From Actinidia chinensis (taxonomy: Eukaryota > Streptophyta > Magnoliopsida > Ericales > Actinidiaceae), in contig CM018905.1 of assembly GCA_009663005.1 (NCBI GenBank), forward strand, positions 13,715,846 through 13,725,845: a DNA stretch of 10,000 nt, written 5' to 3'. Each line of letters begins with the position of its first letter. Within the stretch, counting starts at the first letter, position 1. A program made the position numbers and the translations under genes. Below, one piece after another: positions 1 through 6,374 of the stretch. The notes below the pieces were generated by a model that saw only the letters and a list, made by a program, of their open reading frames with translations, did no database searches and was not told the origin of the DNA.

Positions 1-1
1 G

Positions 2-264
2 AGGCCAGCTGCCTGCAAGCATCAAGTCCCCAAATACTATAACCAAAGGATAAGCTCAAGTCATATCTACCTGATGACTTGGTCCTGAGGAAAGTCACTT
101 GGTCTACAAAGGAGCTTAATGCGAGAAAGCTCGGCCCTACATAGGAAGCTCCTTATAGAGTTGTCAAGGTGACCAGGTCAAGAACTTATTGGCTAGAAGA
201 CATGAAAGAGAGGGCCTTACCTCACCCCTGAAATGCTGAATACTTAAAGAAATACTACCAATAA
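2..264 (+). pseudogene. pol: Integrase C-terminal end of pol, element A (partial, broken)
   Basis: This is the last part of the gypsy integrase, which joins element cDNA to host DNA in the nucleus. Reading from base 2 gives VPKYYNQRI, the usual linker 'YYN+RV' of Tat-type integrases. One frameshift near 50-55 moves to the frame of base 1, which reads DLVLRKVTWSTKELNARKLG, then GPT-stop-EAPYRVVKV, RTYWLEDM, LPHP-stop-NAEYLKKYYQ and the natural stop TAA at 262-264. Known family pattern: GPxWEGPYR and LPHPWNxEHLKKYY, so both internal stops (TAG 142-144, TGA 229-231) sit where tryptophan TGG is expected. Each needs one G-to-A change. The catalytic DDE core lies left of the window. Identification is firm. 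It is a pseudogene from two stops and one frameshift. Confidence 0.9.
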
Positions 265-958
265 TTCTTTTAGTTGCCTATATGATAGAGGTCGCCTAAA
301 TAGTATTATTTATCTTCATCAAATTCTATTTTGTGTCGTGATTGCCAATTTCCATGTAATTATATTATGGTTATCTTAATACAATTGCCAATTTCTCCAA
401 ATCAAATTTGTTATCATCGCTTGGTATTAAGGTCGCCAAAATAGTTTGTCGCCAATTTCAAAATGGGAAGTTGCCAGTTTTTTCATTTAATTAGATTAAT
501 TCAATCAGATTAATTCCACTAATTGTTGTTGCCAAAATGTGATGTCGCCTAAATAATTATTATTGTCGCCGAAATGGAGATCGCTTAATCTTCGGTTTGA
601 TTAATATCGCCTACCTAGTTTCCTTTTTACTCTCTAAAAATATGCAAAAATGATTGGGAGTTACATCCTCCAATAATTCAACTAAGGAATCATGCTCGTC
701 AAAGGTATCTCACCTGATCGTTCTGGTCGTCGTGGTTAGGTTTAATGTTTGCCCAAGTTAAGGTAAGTTAAACCTATTATGTTCGCCTAACAGTTTTTGT
801 CCGCCAAGTTCATCTTGCCAGTTTCACTACTTTCATTAGTCATGATACCGCCAATGGAAATGAAAATAACATAAAAATATATACATCTTATTGAAGTCGC
901 CATTGCATTGAAGTTGCCATTACAAAAAACAAAAAGGAAAAATACATTGAAATGCCTA
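265..958. other. AT-rich non-coding spacer between pol and the antisense gene, with repeated GTCGCC-like words
   Basis: No supported gene lies here. The stretch separates the pol stop from the stop of the antisense gene, so it is the 3' untranslated side of both converging reading directions. It is AT-rich and holds at least fifteen copies of a short word (T/C)(C/T)GCC, often extended to GTCGCCAAAAT, ATTGCCAATTTC or GTCGCCTAAAT. Examples start at 291, 341, 384, 431, 449, 471, 529, 544, 564, 606, 783, 801, 814, 848, 896 and 913. Spacing is irregular. The role is unknown. It could be remnants of an old minisatellite or sites that mattered for 3'-end formation. Open frames overlapping its right end on the + strand are shadows of the antisense gene. 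Confidence 0.6.
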
Positions 959-1440
959 TTAGGGAAGATGGTTGTTATCCAACTCATCCTTCTTCTCATC
1001 TTCATCCTCCTCAACCAGCTCGGGGTTGATTTGGAGGTCTTGGATGTCGTGGTCGGGATGAAGAAGTCCGATCTGCTTTTTGCACAAGTCAAAGCCCTTA
1101 CCAAAGTACGTGGAAGCTGCTTTCTCCATAGCCTCTTGAAAGTCGTCCGAAGGCTTGTACTCTTTAACCGCTGACTCCTTGGTGAGGGCTTCCTTCTCCT
1201 TCAGCTCGGCCACCTTTGAGCCTCTCCAGTTCGACATCACGCTCTTCCATCACCTTCTTTAGCTCCTCGGTGGCATGCTACTTTTTGGGCTTAAGCTCGA
1301 CTACCCGACCTTCTAACTCTTTGGCCATATTCTGAGCCTGGACCATCTCATCTTGGATGAATCTTCCATGGGCCTATTGGGTCATCGCCTCTTCCTGCAT
1401 CTCTCTACTGGGGCCAACAATAGAGGATACAAGCATATCG

Positions 1441-1514
1441 CTTGCAAAAAATAAAACTTATCAGAACATTGTAACTTCAAAAAGTACAAGCTCAATTTTA
1501 AAACAAGTAATTAC
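1441..1514 (-). other. Candidate intron 3 of the antisense gene (74 bp)
   Basis: On the - strand the donor ACTAG|GTAATT lies at 1515/1514. A T-rich stretch ends TTTTTTGCAAG at 1441. Before it the protein reads LDQAITRFFHSIN and after it DMLVSSIVGPSREMQEEA, both typical of this family on either side of a break. The inside is AT-rich and non-coding. The last exon codon before the donor is TAG, where Gln (CAG) is expected. Confidence 0.42.
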
Positions 1515-1985
1515 CTAGTTTATAGAGTGAAAGAACCTTGTGATTGCCTGGTCGAGGTCCAGTTTCTCCATTGCCTCCTAATTGGCGGGCAAAATGAGCT
1601 GCTAGAGGAGCTTCGCTGCCACCCCGGGATTCTCTTAGATGGAGGCATTGGGCCCAAACTCAACCCCGGGGTTAGCTAAGGTCCCCTCCCTAGGGACCGT
1701 AGCAGGTGTCGGCGCCTTGCTTGCCACTTGACTTGATGTTGCCTTAGACTTGGCTGGAGCCTTGGCAGCTGACCCCTTCTTCTCATCCTCGGGCAATGGC
1801 ATCAACCCTTTTTTCTTGTCATCTACCACCTATTTGCCTTTTTTGTCCTCATGCCCTTTGATGCTGGGGTGCACCCTTGGGCTCGCCCTTCCTTTTTGCC
1901 ATTTGGGTGAGCTTTTTCATGTCAATATTCTTTGACATAGGTGCAAAAGCAAAATCAAGGTCAGTCAACAGAGGAGATGAATTAC

Positions 1986-2115
1986 CTAAAAGGGGAAAAC
2001 CAAAGTCAGTTAATAGTCAACGAAGGCAGTACCATTTGATATGAGCTCGGTGGTAGCTCTCGATCTAAGTAGGCCTTTGAGCTCGAGCTCGAGCTCAAAC
2101 TTAAGCTCAAGGTAC
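1986..2115 (-). other. Candidate intron 2 of the antisense gene (about 130 bp)
   Basis: On the - strand a donor CCAG|GTACCT lies at 2116/2115. The acceptor is a strong pyrimidine tract ending TTTTCCCCTTTTAG at 1986, with a branch-point-like CTGAC about 20 bases before it. The frame after the acceptor continues as LTDLDFAFAPMSKNIDMKKL, which fits the family's Lys-rich linker. The span contains the 24-bp palindrome at 2076-2099. The donor choice is uncertain, since other GT sites exist. Confidence 0.28.
2076..2099. repeat. Perfect 24-bp palindrome built of GAGCTC/CTCGAG units
   Basis: The two 12-base halves are exact reverse complements: TTTGAGCTCGAG followed by CTCGAGCTCAAA. It contains three SacI-type GAGCTC sites interleaved with two CTCGAG sites, and it falls within the candidate second intron of the antisense gene. 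It is followed at 2101-2110 by TTAAGCTCAA, a further partial copy of the unit. It is probably a short GAGCTC repeat expansion; it could form a hairpin. Confidence 0.85.
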
Positions 2116-2521
2116 CTGGTTCCAAACCAAGGAAAAGGTGCTAGATTTTCCCCTAGGAGCCTTAATAGTGTCAGATCAAGAAAGGGAGGTAATATTTTCC
2201 TTATCCTCTTTCTAATGGTTCCTATGTATTCCACCAAGTCATCTCAAGAATTATCACCTTGGGGGGGTTCATCTCGGGGAATGCGGGACTTACCCTTGTC
2301 GCCCAAAACATAAGCTGCATCGCTTGTTAGTTTCTCTTTGGCATTATTCCCGCCTTTGGACACCATTTTTTTAGAGTCTAGGGTGAAGCTTCTAAGGAAG
2401 GACTTCGAGCGAAGGATGCCCTTGATTGGGTAGAACTGTCCTCGCTCTAGCGTGTTCGAGATCTGGTTGAACCTTTGTTGTTAGATCTCGGTCAGTGCAG
2501 GCAACATGTTGTAGCGCTTAC

Positions 2522-2603
2522 CTGAAAATGTTCAACACAATGTCAAATAAAAAAGAATGGAAAGCTCAGTAAATGAAGAACTAATTGTTGAGTGAAGACT
2601 GAC
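2522..2603 (-). other. Candidate intron 1 of the antisense gene (82 bp)
   Basis: On the - strand the donor reads CTAG|GTCAGT at 2604/2603. The acceptor reads a T-rich tract then TTTTCAG|GTAAG at 2522/2521. The inside is AT-rich and has stops, while exon-like protein resumes after it (RYNMLPALTEI, then FNQISNTLERG). Size and base composition suit a plant intron. Inferred from sequence only, with no transcript evidence. Confidence 0.45.
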
Positions 2604-2705
2604 CTAGGTGCTCCATGATCTCGGAACCCTCAGAATCCCAAGTTCCTGGGATTGTTCATGGGCAAACTCTCAATTGTCTCTTGAGATGAAGAAGAATTAC
2701 TTCTT

Positions 2706-3326
2706 CTACCCTTCGATATTGCTAGAGTACCCCTTGAACAAGGTTTTCTTTGGCCTCACATTGAAGTAAAGCAATCCAGAGTCTGGCTTCGGATTGTTGA
2801 AAAGGCCAAATAAATTCCTAAATTCATTCAGAGAAATGGCGAACTTATGAAATCGCCATAGCACTAGCACACCGACGATACTTCGCCATGCATTGGGAGG
2901 TAGTTGGGTAGGAAAAATGTTACAGTACGCCAAAATTCTTCTAATAGTGGGGTAGATGGAAAGACGCAGATCGACTTGGAAGGCAGCCTCATAAAAGGCT
3001 ACGTCGCTTAGGCGAGTACACGCAATTGTCTCGTCTGCCTCAGGAAGCCTAATCTGGATTGCAGAAGAGAAGAAGCATGACCCTCTAAGGCGATCCAGTT
3101 CGCTTTGAGTCATGATGTTTGTTTCCCTCTCAGGAAGAGGTCGAGTGTCAACTATGGGACTTCCCTCATTTCTAGAAGGATCTCCCTCATTATCAGAAGC
3201 ATCCTCTCTAGGAGAGAAAGGGTATTGGGTAACCTCGGTCGTCATATAGGACCATTTTTGTAGATGTTCAGAGATCCAAGAAGGGAGGATATTTTCTAAG
3301 TCTCCTACCTCTACGTTGCCAGACAT
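2706..3326 (-). CDS. Open 5' exon segment of the antisense gene, 206 codons, gypsy-type transposon domain
   Basis: This is the longest clean reading frame in the window and the best-preserved part of the antisense gene. The start MSGNVEVGDLENILPSWISE is followed by a low-complexity acidic stretch (residues about 35-70, rich in D, E, P and S), then the domain from about residue 80. The chosen ATG is the first in frame and gives a plausible N-terminus, since family proteins usually begin with a short acidic leader before the domain. It ends at TAG 2708-2706, after NVRPKKTLFKGYSSNIEG, where family members continue with Trp-Lys-Lys. The real exon therefore probably ran on to about 2604. Listed as CDS because it is open, though the full gene is broken. 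Confidence 0.7.
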   Translation of the reverse strand: MSGNVEVGDLENILPSWISEHLQKWSYMTTEVTQYPFSPREDASDNEGDPSRNEGSPIVDTRPLPERETNIMTQSELDRLRGSCFFSSAIQIRLPEADETIACTRLSDVAFYEAAFQVDLRLSIYPTIRRILAYCNIFPTQLPPNAWRSIVGVLVLWRFHKFAISLNEFRNLFGLFNNPKPDSGLLYFNVRPKKTLFKGYSSNIEG

Positions 3327-3729
3327 AAACTAAGTGTTCAAACTAAGATCAGAGGTTGATACTTACTAAATGACTTAAATGAAGACGAGGTGACGAGGGC
3401 GAGGTGAGCTAAAATCACATCGGAGCAATAACTAGTTTTAGAGCAAAGGCAACAGAAGATCACCCGTTATGGGGGAGCCTCCTAGTTATAGGGAAGTCAA
3501 AGGCCAGGGCCTGTTTGCTTAAACGGACAGGATCACATGACGCTTTGTATACCTAGGTCAGAGCCGCCATTCGCAGCCAAAGGGTCATTCTGTCATTAAT
3601 GCGCTCCTCCATGTGTCAACCTGTGAGGACATGCCATCATTATGTGCTCATGTCATCAAACTACACCACTTGATTTTTTACTCAATGATGCCATGTTTCA
3701 CCTCAGCATATCGAGTAGGGGGCCACTAA
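3327..3729. other. Leader region between the antisense gene and the 3' LTR
   Basis: There is no supported coding frame. It lies upstream of the antisense ATG (3326), so it should hold that gene's promoter and 5' leader if it ever had its own. At 3544-3551 the - strand reads TATACAAA, a TATA-like box about 220 bases before the ATG, which is weak evidence. At 3381-3407 there is a purine-rich imperfect direct repeat of GAGGTGA/GAGGGCGA. The right end runs into the polypurine tract. Confidence 0.5.
3717..3722 (+). promoter_or_regulatory. Polypurine tract of element A (plus-strand primer site)
   Basis: The purine run AGGGGG, within GAGTAGGGGG, lies seven bases before the TG that opens the LTR. 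In LTR retrotransposons such a tract resists RNase H and primes second-strand DNA synthesis at the LTR edge. Its position is right. It is short, so some decay or a slightly different LTR edge is possible. Confidence 0.6.
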
Positions 3730-4302
3730 TGAGGGGTAAAATCTTTACCTACTAAAATAAGCACATCGCCAAGATCATGTCATCTTATCTGATGCGATCG
3801 ACTCATTAAGCTCGGATTTCTTGGAATGCTCTGTGGGTTCTCACATTGCCAATCCCGATCTTATCCGTCTTGCTCGTCACTCCTAGGATGAGATGACCTT
3901 GAGACTCTATCTCCACCAGGTCTCCTACATTCGCGGTGCTTTCTCCATTTGACATTCTCCTCCTCTTACTCCGATATCCTCAGTCACGCCTTCCATACTT
4001 GGCTTCCCGATGATTAAGCCGTGATCTTCTCGCACGACTCTAAATTCTCCATATATAAAAGGCCGCTCACCATCCACCAGAAAGGGGTAATTGTATTCTA
4101 CTCTCTGAGCCTTAACTCTATTATTTTTCTGCTCTACTTTGTCTAGCTTGTTCACCTCGGTCTCATCTCCACGGCGGAGAGGTTTGTAGCTGGCTCACCT
4201 TGGCCGATAATATTTGTTTTCTTACGCAGGTTGCCAAGCTCAATACCGAACTTAAGAGTAGTTCTGATTATTGGTTGCTCATCCCAAAATTTCACCACAA
4301 CA
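3730..4302 (+). repeat. 3' LTR of element A (573 bp)
   Basis: It starts TGAGGGGTAAAATC just after the polypurine tract and ends ACCACAACA, giving TG...CA ends. The start aligns by eye with that of the element B LTR (TGATAAGGGATAAATTC), the middle shares a GATCTTCT..CACGACT..TATAAAA block, and the 3' end shares TTGGTTGCTC..CCAAAATTT..ACCACAACA. Upstream of the start the two loci do not resemble each other, which supports the edge. The LTR would drive transcription and supply the poly(A) site. The last 144 bp were later duplicated downstream. Confidence 0.78.
4052..4060 (+). promoter_or_regulatory. TATA box in the LTR of element A
   Basis: TATATAAAA followed by GGCCGCTCACC. The equivalent position in the element B LTR also has TATAAAAAGGCC, so the box is conserved between the two LTRs. 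It marks the U3/R junction region, with transcription expected to start about 30 bases downstream. Confidence 0.65.
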
Positions 4303-4343
4303 AAGAGATATAGCCTGGTTTAAATTTGTGTAAATTGGGGTTT

Positions 4344-4363
4344 TTTAAAAAACGTTTTTTAAA
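4344..4363. repeat. Perfect 20-bp AT-rich palindrome
   Basis: TTTAAAAAAC is followed directly by its reverse complement GTTTTTTAAA. It lies in the flank just before the start of duplication unit 2. The matching place in unit 2 (about 4549-4569) is a degenerate version with unequal A and T runs. Such a sequence can extrude a hairpin and may have taken part in the duplication, but that is inference. Confidence 0.85.
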
Positions 4364-4370
4364 TAATGAA

Positions 4371-4515
4371 GGTCTCATTCTCCACGGCGGAGAGGTTTGT
4401 AGCTGGCTCACCTTGGCCGATAATATTTGTTTTCTTACGCAGGTTGCCAAGCTCAATACCGAACTTAAGAGTAGTTCTGATTATTGGTTGCTCATTCCAA
4501 AATTTCACCACAACA
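4371..4515 (+). repeat. Partial LTR copy (3' end of element A LTR) in the second duplication unit
   Basis: This repeats 4159-4302 almost base for base, again ending ACCACAACA. It has no TATA box and no TG start. It is a by-product of the tandem duplication and not a solo LTR. Confidence 0.85.
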
Positions 4516-4574
4516 AAGAGATATAGCCTGTTTACATTTGAAATTGGTTTTAAAACGTTTTTTTAAATAATGAA

Positions 4575-5324
4575 GTGTGTTAGCACTTTAAATAAATAAA
4601 AAGAGGTTAATTAATCAGTATTTGTTAGCATCTTGGGATCTGGCGAGAGGGGGTGCCTAACCTACACCTTTGTAACTTAGCTCCCGAATTAAGAATTTCT
4701 AAAACATGGTTTCTTGTTTCCACAAAAATCAAAGTCGGCCGAGCTTGGTTAGGGAGCTTCCTCACAAGTTATGAGATTGTGAGATTGAACTCCCGCACTA
4801 ACGCCATCATTGGACAAATCAATATCAGGGGATCCTTTTTCATGGCTCTCAAAATGAAATAGGAATACGACACTCATAGCTGAGGGATTGTTGATGAAAT
4901 TAACTCTACAAACATTTAGCATTAAATTAGCCTTAATTTTCCTGATTAGTCGAGGAGATGTTTATTGAGGTCCTATATGTATCAAATGGACCTTTTCACC
5001 GGTTGATATTTATTTCTTGAAAGGACTTTTTTATTCTTCAAAATTCCATTTTTAATGTAATCTAAATATCAATTTTTCTATAATCCAAAATCCCACGTTA
5101 TTAAATGGTTCAGCCATTTTTTTCCCGAAACAATTACACATGGTTCACCCGGCCCCTTTCATCTCCTTATCTCCGTTTTCACTTGTTTTTGTCTTAAAGC
5201 TGACCACCCTGCATCAATTCACTTGTTGACCTTTTTTTGTTTTGTGAATCAAAGATGTTTTGTGTTTAATGTTCCATTCTTAGAAATTGCGATCCCAACA
5301 AATCCCATCAAGCACTAGGGGGAA
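4575..5324. other. AT-rich intervening DNA; possible leader fragment of another LTR element at about 4620-4815
   Basis: No supported gene. The part from about 4630, with GGGATCTGGCGAGAGGGGG, then TGCCTAACC, TTAGCTCCCGAATTAAGAAT and, near 4790, ACTCCCGCACTAACGCCA, reminds me of a common non-coding leader sequence seen beside many plant LTR retrotransposons. This is memory only, with low certainty. An open frame at 4653-4862 over it has no recognisable protein. From 4900 to 5324 I see only AT-rich sequence with T-runs, and no repeats or RNA genes I can support. Confidence 0.35.
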
Positions 5325-5690
5325 TTAAGTCTTGGACAGAACTTGGACACTGTCAATATCAATATCTGTTGCAACAATGCAAAATAGTAGCAGGCGTGCA
5401 CTACATAATACTTCAAAATACCAGTCAAGCAATGTCCCAAAAACGTAGCTTTCACAAATCTATATATTATACATGTCATCGATTTCCCCTATAGAGTGGC
5501 TAATTTCTAATGACTTTATTAGCATCCACATCTGCTCCAACTTGTCATCAGTGAGCAGTGCGCACAAGGCGATATATGGTACAAGTCGCAAAATGAACTT
5601 GAGCCTGCTAATGACCAGTATTCGAATTTTTGGGGTATTTTTCCTTCCCTCAAATCTCTTATGTAGAGATGAAACCAGAAAGCTATTTAT
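5325..5690 (-). pseudogene. Unidentified degenerate reading frame next to the element B LTR
   Basis: On the - strand one frame stays open for 76 codons (5690-5463), meets one TAG (5462-5460), then stays open for another 44 codons to TAA (5327-5325). It includes TPKIRILVISRLKF, LTDDKLEQMWMLIKSLEI, GEIDDMYNI and, after the stop, YVFGTLLDWYFEVL. There is no ATG near the start; the upstream end is a stop 11 bases from the element B LTR. I do not recognise a family. The opposite strand also has a 73-codon frame (5473-5694), so either may be chance. It could be an exon remnant of a host gene or another repeat. Confidence that it is protein-derived is low. Confidence 0.22.
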
Positions 5691-5703
5691 TTAGAATAAA
5701 ATT

Positions 5704-6334
5704 TGATAAGGGATAAATTCTCCACAAGTTATTCACCTCGTCATTATGAAGTTCATATCGCCGGAGCTCTTCAGCTCGCCACCTCGCCCTTCACCATAAA
5801 GATGAGATGACTACAAGATCACACAACCACCAATGTTCATATCGCCGCTCTGTGAGTTCTCCACTTGTTCTCCACATTGCCAATGGGCAAGATGGATTAC
5901 CTCGCCTAACTGAATAATCCATCTTCACAAGACTCCTTCCCCACCCTCTCCTACAATCACAGGGCATCATCCATATGGCATTTTCCTATTTTTACTTCGA
6001 TTTTGACGGGATCCCCTTTCAACTTAGCTGTCCGAGGATCACGCACTGATCTTCTTACACGACTTTCTATTCTCCATCTATAAAAAGGCCACTCCCCCAT
6101 CATTGAAAAGTACATGCCTAAAACCTTGCTTACTCACTCTGAGAGCTCTGGTACTGAGTTTGGTCTAAATTATTGCCTTGTTCTGATCTCCACTCTGGGG
6201 GTGTTTTGAGCGGTCTCACCCCGGCCGATAACGTTTGTTCGCTTGTGCAGGTCGCCCATATCATCGCTAAAGTCAAGTGCCGAGATCACGAGCAATTTCG
6301 ACTGTTGGTTGCTCCCCAAAATTTTACCACAACA
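5704..6334 (+). repeat. 5' LTR of element B (631 bp)
   Basis: It begins TGATAAGGGATAAATTC and ends TTTTACCACAACA, followed three bases later by the primer-binding site, which fixes the right edge well. The left edge is set by the TG and by alignment with the start of the element A LTR. It contains a TATA box (6079-6085) and a direct 13-bp repeat GTTCATATCGCCG at 5751-5763 and 5835-5847. Compared by eye with the element A LTR, the ends and TATA region align but the rest differs widely, so the two belong to related but separate or long-diverged families. Confidence 0.82.
6079..6085 (+). promoter_or_regulatory. TATA box in the LTR of element B
   Basis: TATAAAA followed by AGGCCACTCCCCC, in the same setting as the element A box (preceded by CACGACTTTC and TCTCCAT). 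It is the expected RNA polymerase II promoter of the element. Confidence 0.65.
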
Positions 6335-6337
6335 GTT

Positions 6338-6352
6338 TGGTGTCGTCTGTGG
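6338..6352 (+). promoter_or_regulatory. Primer-binding site, tRNA-Asp type (degenerate)
   Basis: It starts three bases after the LTR and reads TGGTGTCGTCTGTGG. The first nine bases match the complement of the plant tRNA-Asp 3' end (TGGCGCCGT) at seven of nine positions; both mismatches are C-to-T. Known: Tat-type elements often use TGGCGCCGTCTGTGG, which this matches apart from the same two changes. It would prime first-strand cDNA synthesis. Confidence 0.8.
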
Positions 6353-6374
6353 AAATGATAGTTCTTAACTTTCT

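Larger units (their letters stand above)
959..3326 (-). pseudogene. Antisense ORF of the Tat element ('putative gypsy type transposon' domain protein), broken and probably spliced
   Basis: Read on the - strand from ATG 3326-3324 to TAA 961-959. The first 206 codons (3326-2706) are open. Residues about 80-200 match from memory the plant domain called Transposase_28 / putative gypsy type transposon: IRLPEADETI, DVAFYEAAFQVDLRLSIYPT, LPPNAWRSIVGVLVLWRFHK and LNEFRNLFGLFNN are its hallmarks. The frame then stops with TAG (2708-2706) where family members have Trp. Further left come FNQISNTLERGQFYPIKGIL, a Lys/Ala/Pro-rich linker (1829-1635), an acidic, heptad-like coiled-coil stretch (about 1440-1200) and a C-terminal block with AASTYFGKGFDLCKKQIGLL ending in an acidic tail (1240-959). 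This is the domain order I recall for antisense proteins of Tat elements. Several stops and frameshifts remain after the likely introns, so it is a pseudogene. The role of the family is unknown; nothing visible shows a transposase active site. Confidence 0.82.
1..4302 (+). mobile_element. 3' part of a Tat-clade Ty3/gypsy LTR retrotransposon (element A)
   Basis: Seen: the order is integrase C-terminus (ends 264), non-coding spacer, antisense gene (3326 to 959 on the opposite strand), polypurine tract (3717-3722) and an LTR that starts TG at 3730 and ends CA at 4302. Known: in plant Ty3/gypsy elements of the Tat group, integrase is the last pol domain, and several lineages carry an extra ORF, often antisense, between pol and the 3' LTR. 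Inference: this is the 3' half of such an element, with gag and most of pol to the left of the window. All coding parts are broken, so it cannot move on its own. The target-site duplication cannot be checked because the 5' LTR is outside. Confidence is high for Tat-type gypsy and moderate for the exact LTR edges. Confidence 0.88.
4159..4574. repeat. Tandem duplication of an LTR end plus its flank (units 4159-4370 and 4371-4574)
   Basis: Unit 1 is 212 bp and unit 2 is 204 bp, with the same order. Each starts GGTCTCAT..CTCCACGGCGGAGAGG, runs to the LTR terminus ACCACAACA, then continues AAGAGATATAGCCTG and a T-rich flank ending AAATAATGAA. The LTR parts differ by one indel (CATCTCC versus CATTCTCC) and one C/T change (ATCCC versus ATTCC). 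The flank parts differ more, by several short indels. Because LTR and non-LTR flank were copied together, this is a local tandem duplication after insertion, not two insertions. Short open frames across it (4326-4566) are the same sequence in different frames and not genes. Confidence 0.9.

Noticed and set aside
265..920. CRISPR-like or ordered repeat array from the GTCGCC words
   Set aside because: The words are only 5-11 bases, spacing is irregular and there is no constant spacer length. The context is a plant retrotransposon.
787..1104. - strand 105-codon frame with SKTSKSTPSWLRRMKMRRRM
   Set aside because: It reads the same DNA as the recognisable antisense C-terminus in a shifted frame. 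The family-like protein is in the other frame ending at 959.
908..1174. + strand 88-codon Leu/Val-rich frame
   Set aside because: It is the complement of the acidic, Glu-rich C-terminus of the antisense gene (GAG/GAA read backwards gives CTC/TTC).
2041..2313. + strand 90-codon Ser-rich frame
   Set aside because: It overlaps the antisense gene on the opposite strand; the Ser run comes from the GAGCTC palindrome.
3925..4155. - strand 76-codon frame
   Set aside because: It lies inside the element A LTR across the TATA region, with no recognisable protein.
4326..4566. Two + strand 66-codon frames
   Set aside because: Both are frames of the duplicated LTR end and flank. LTR sequence is not expected to code.
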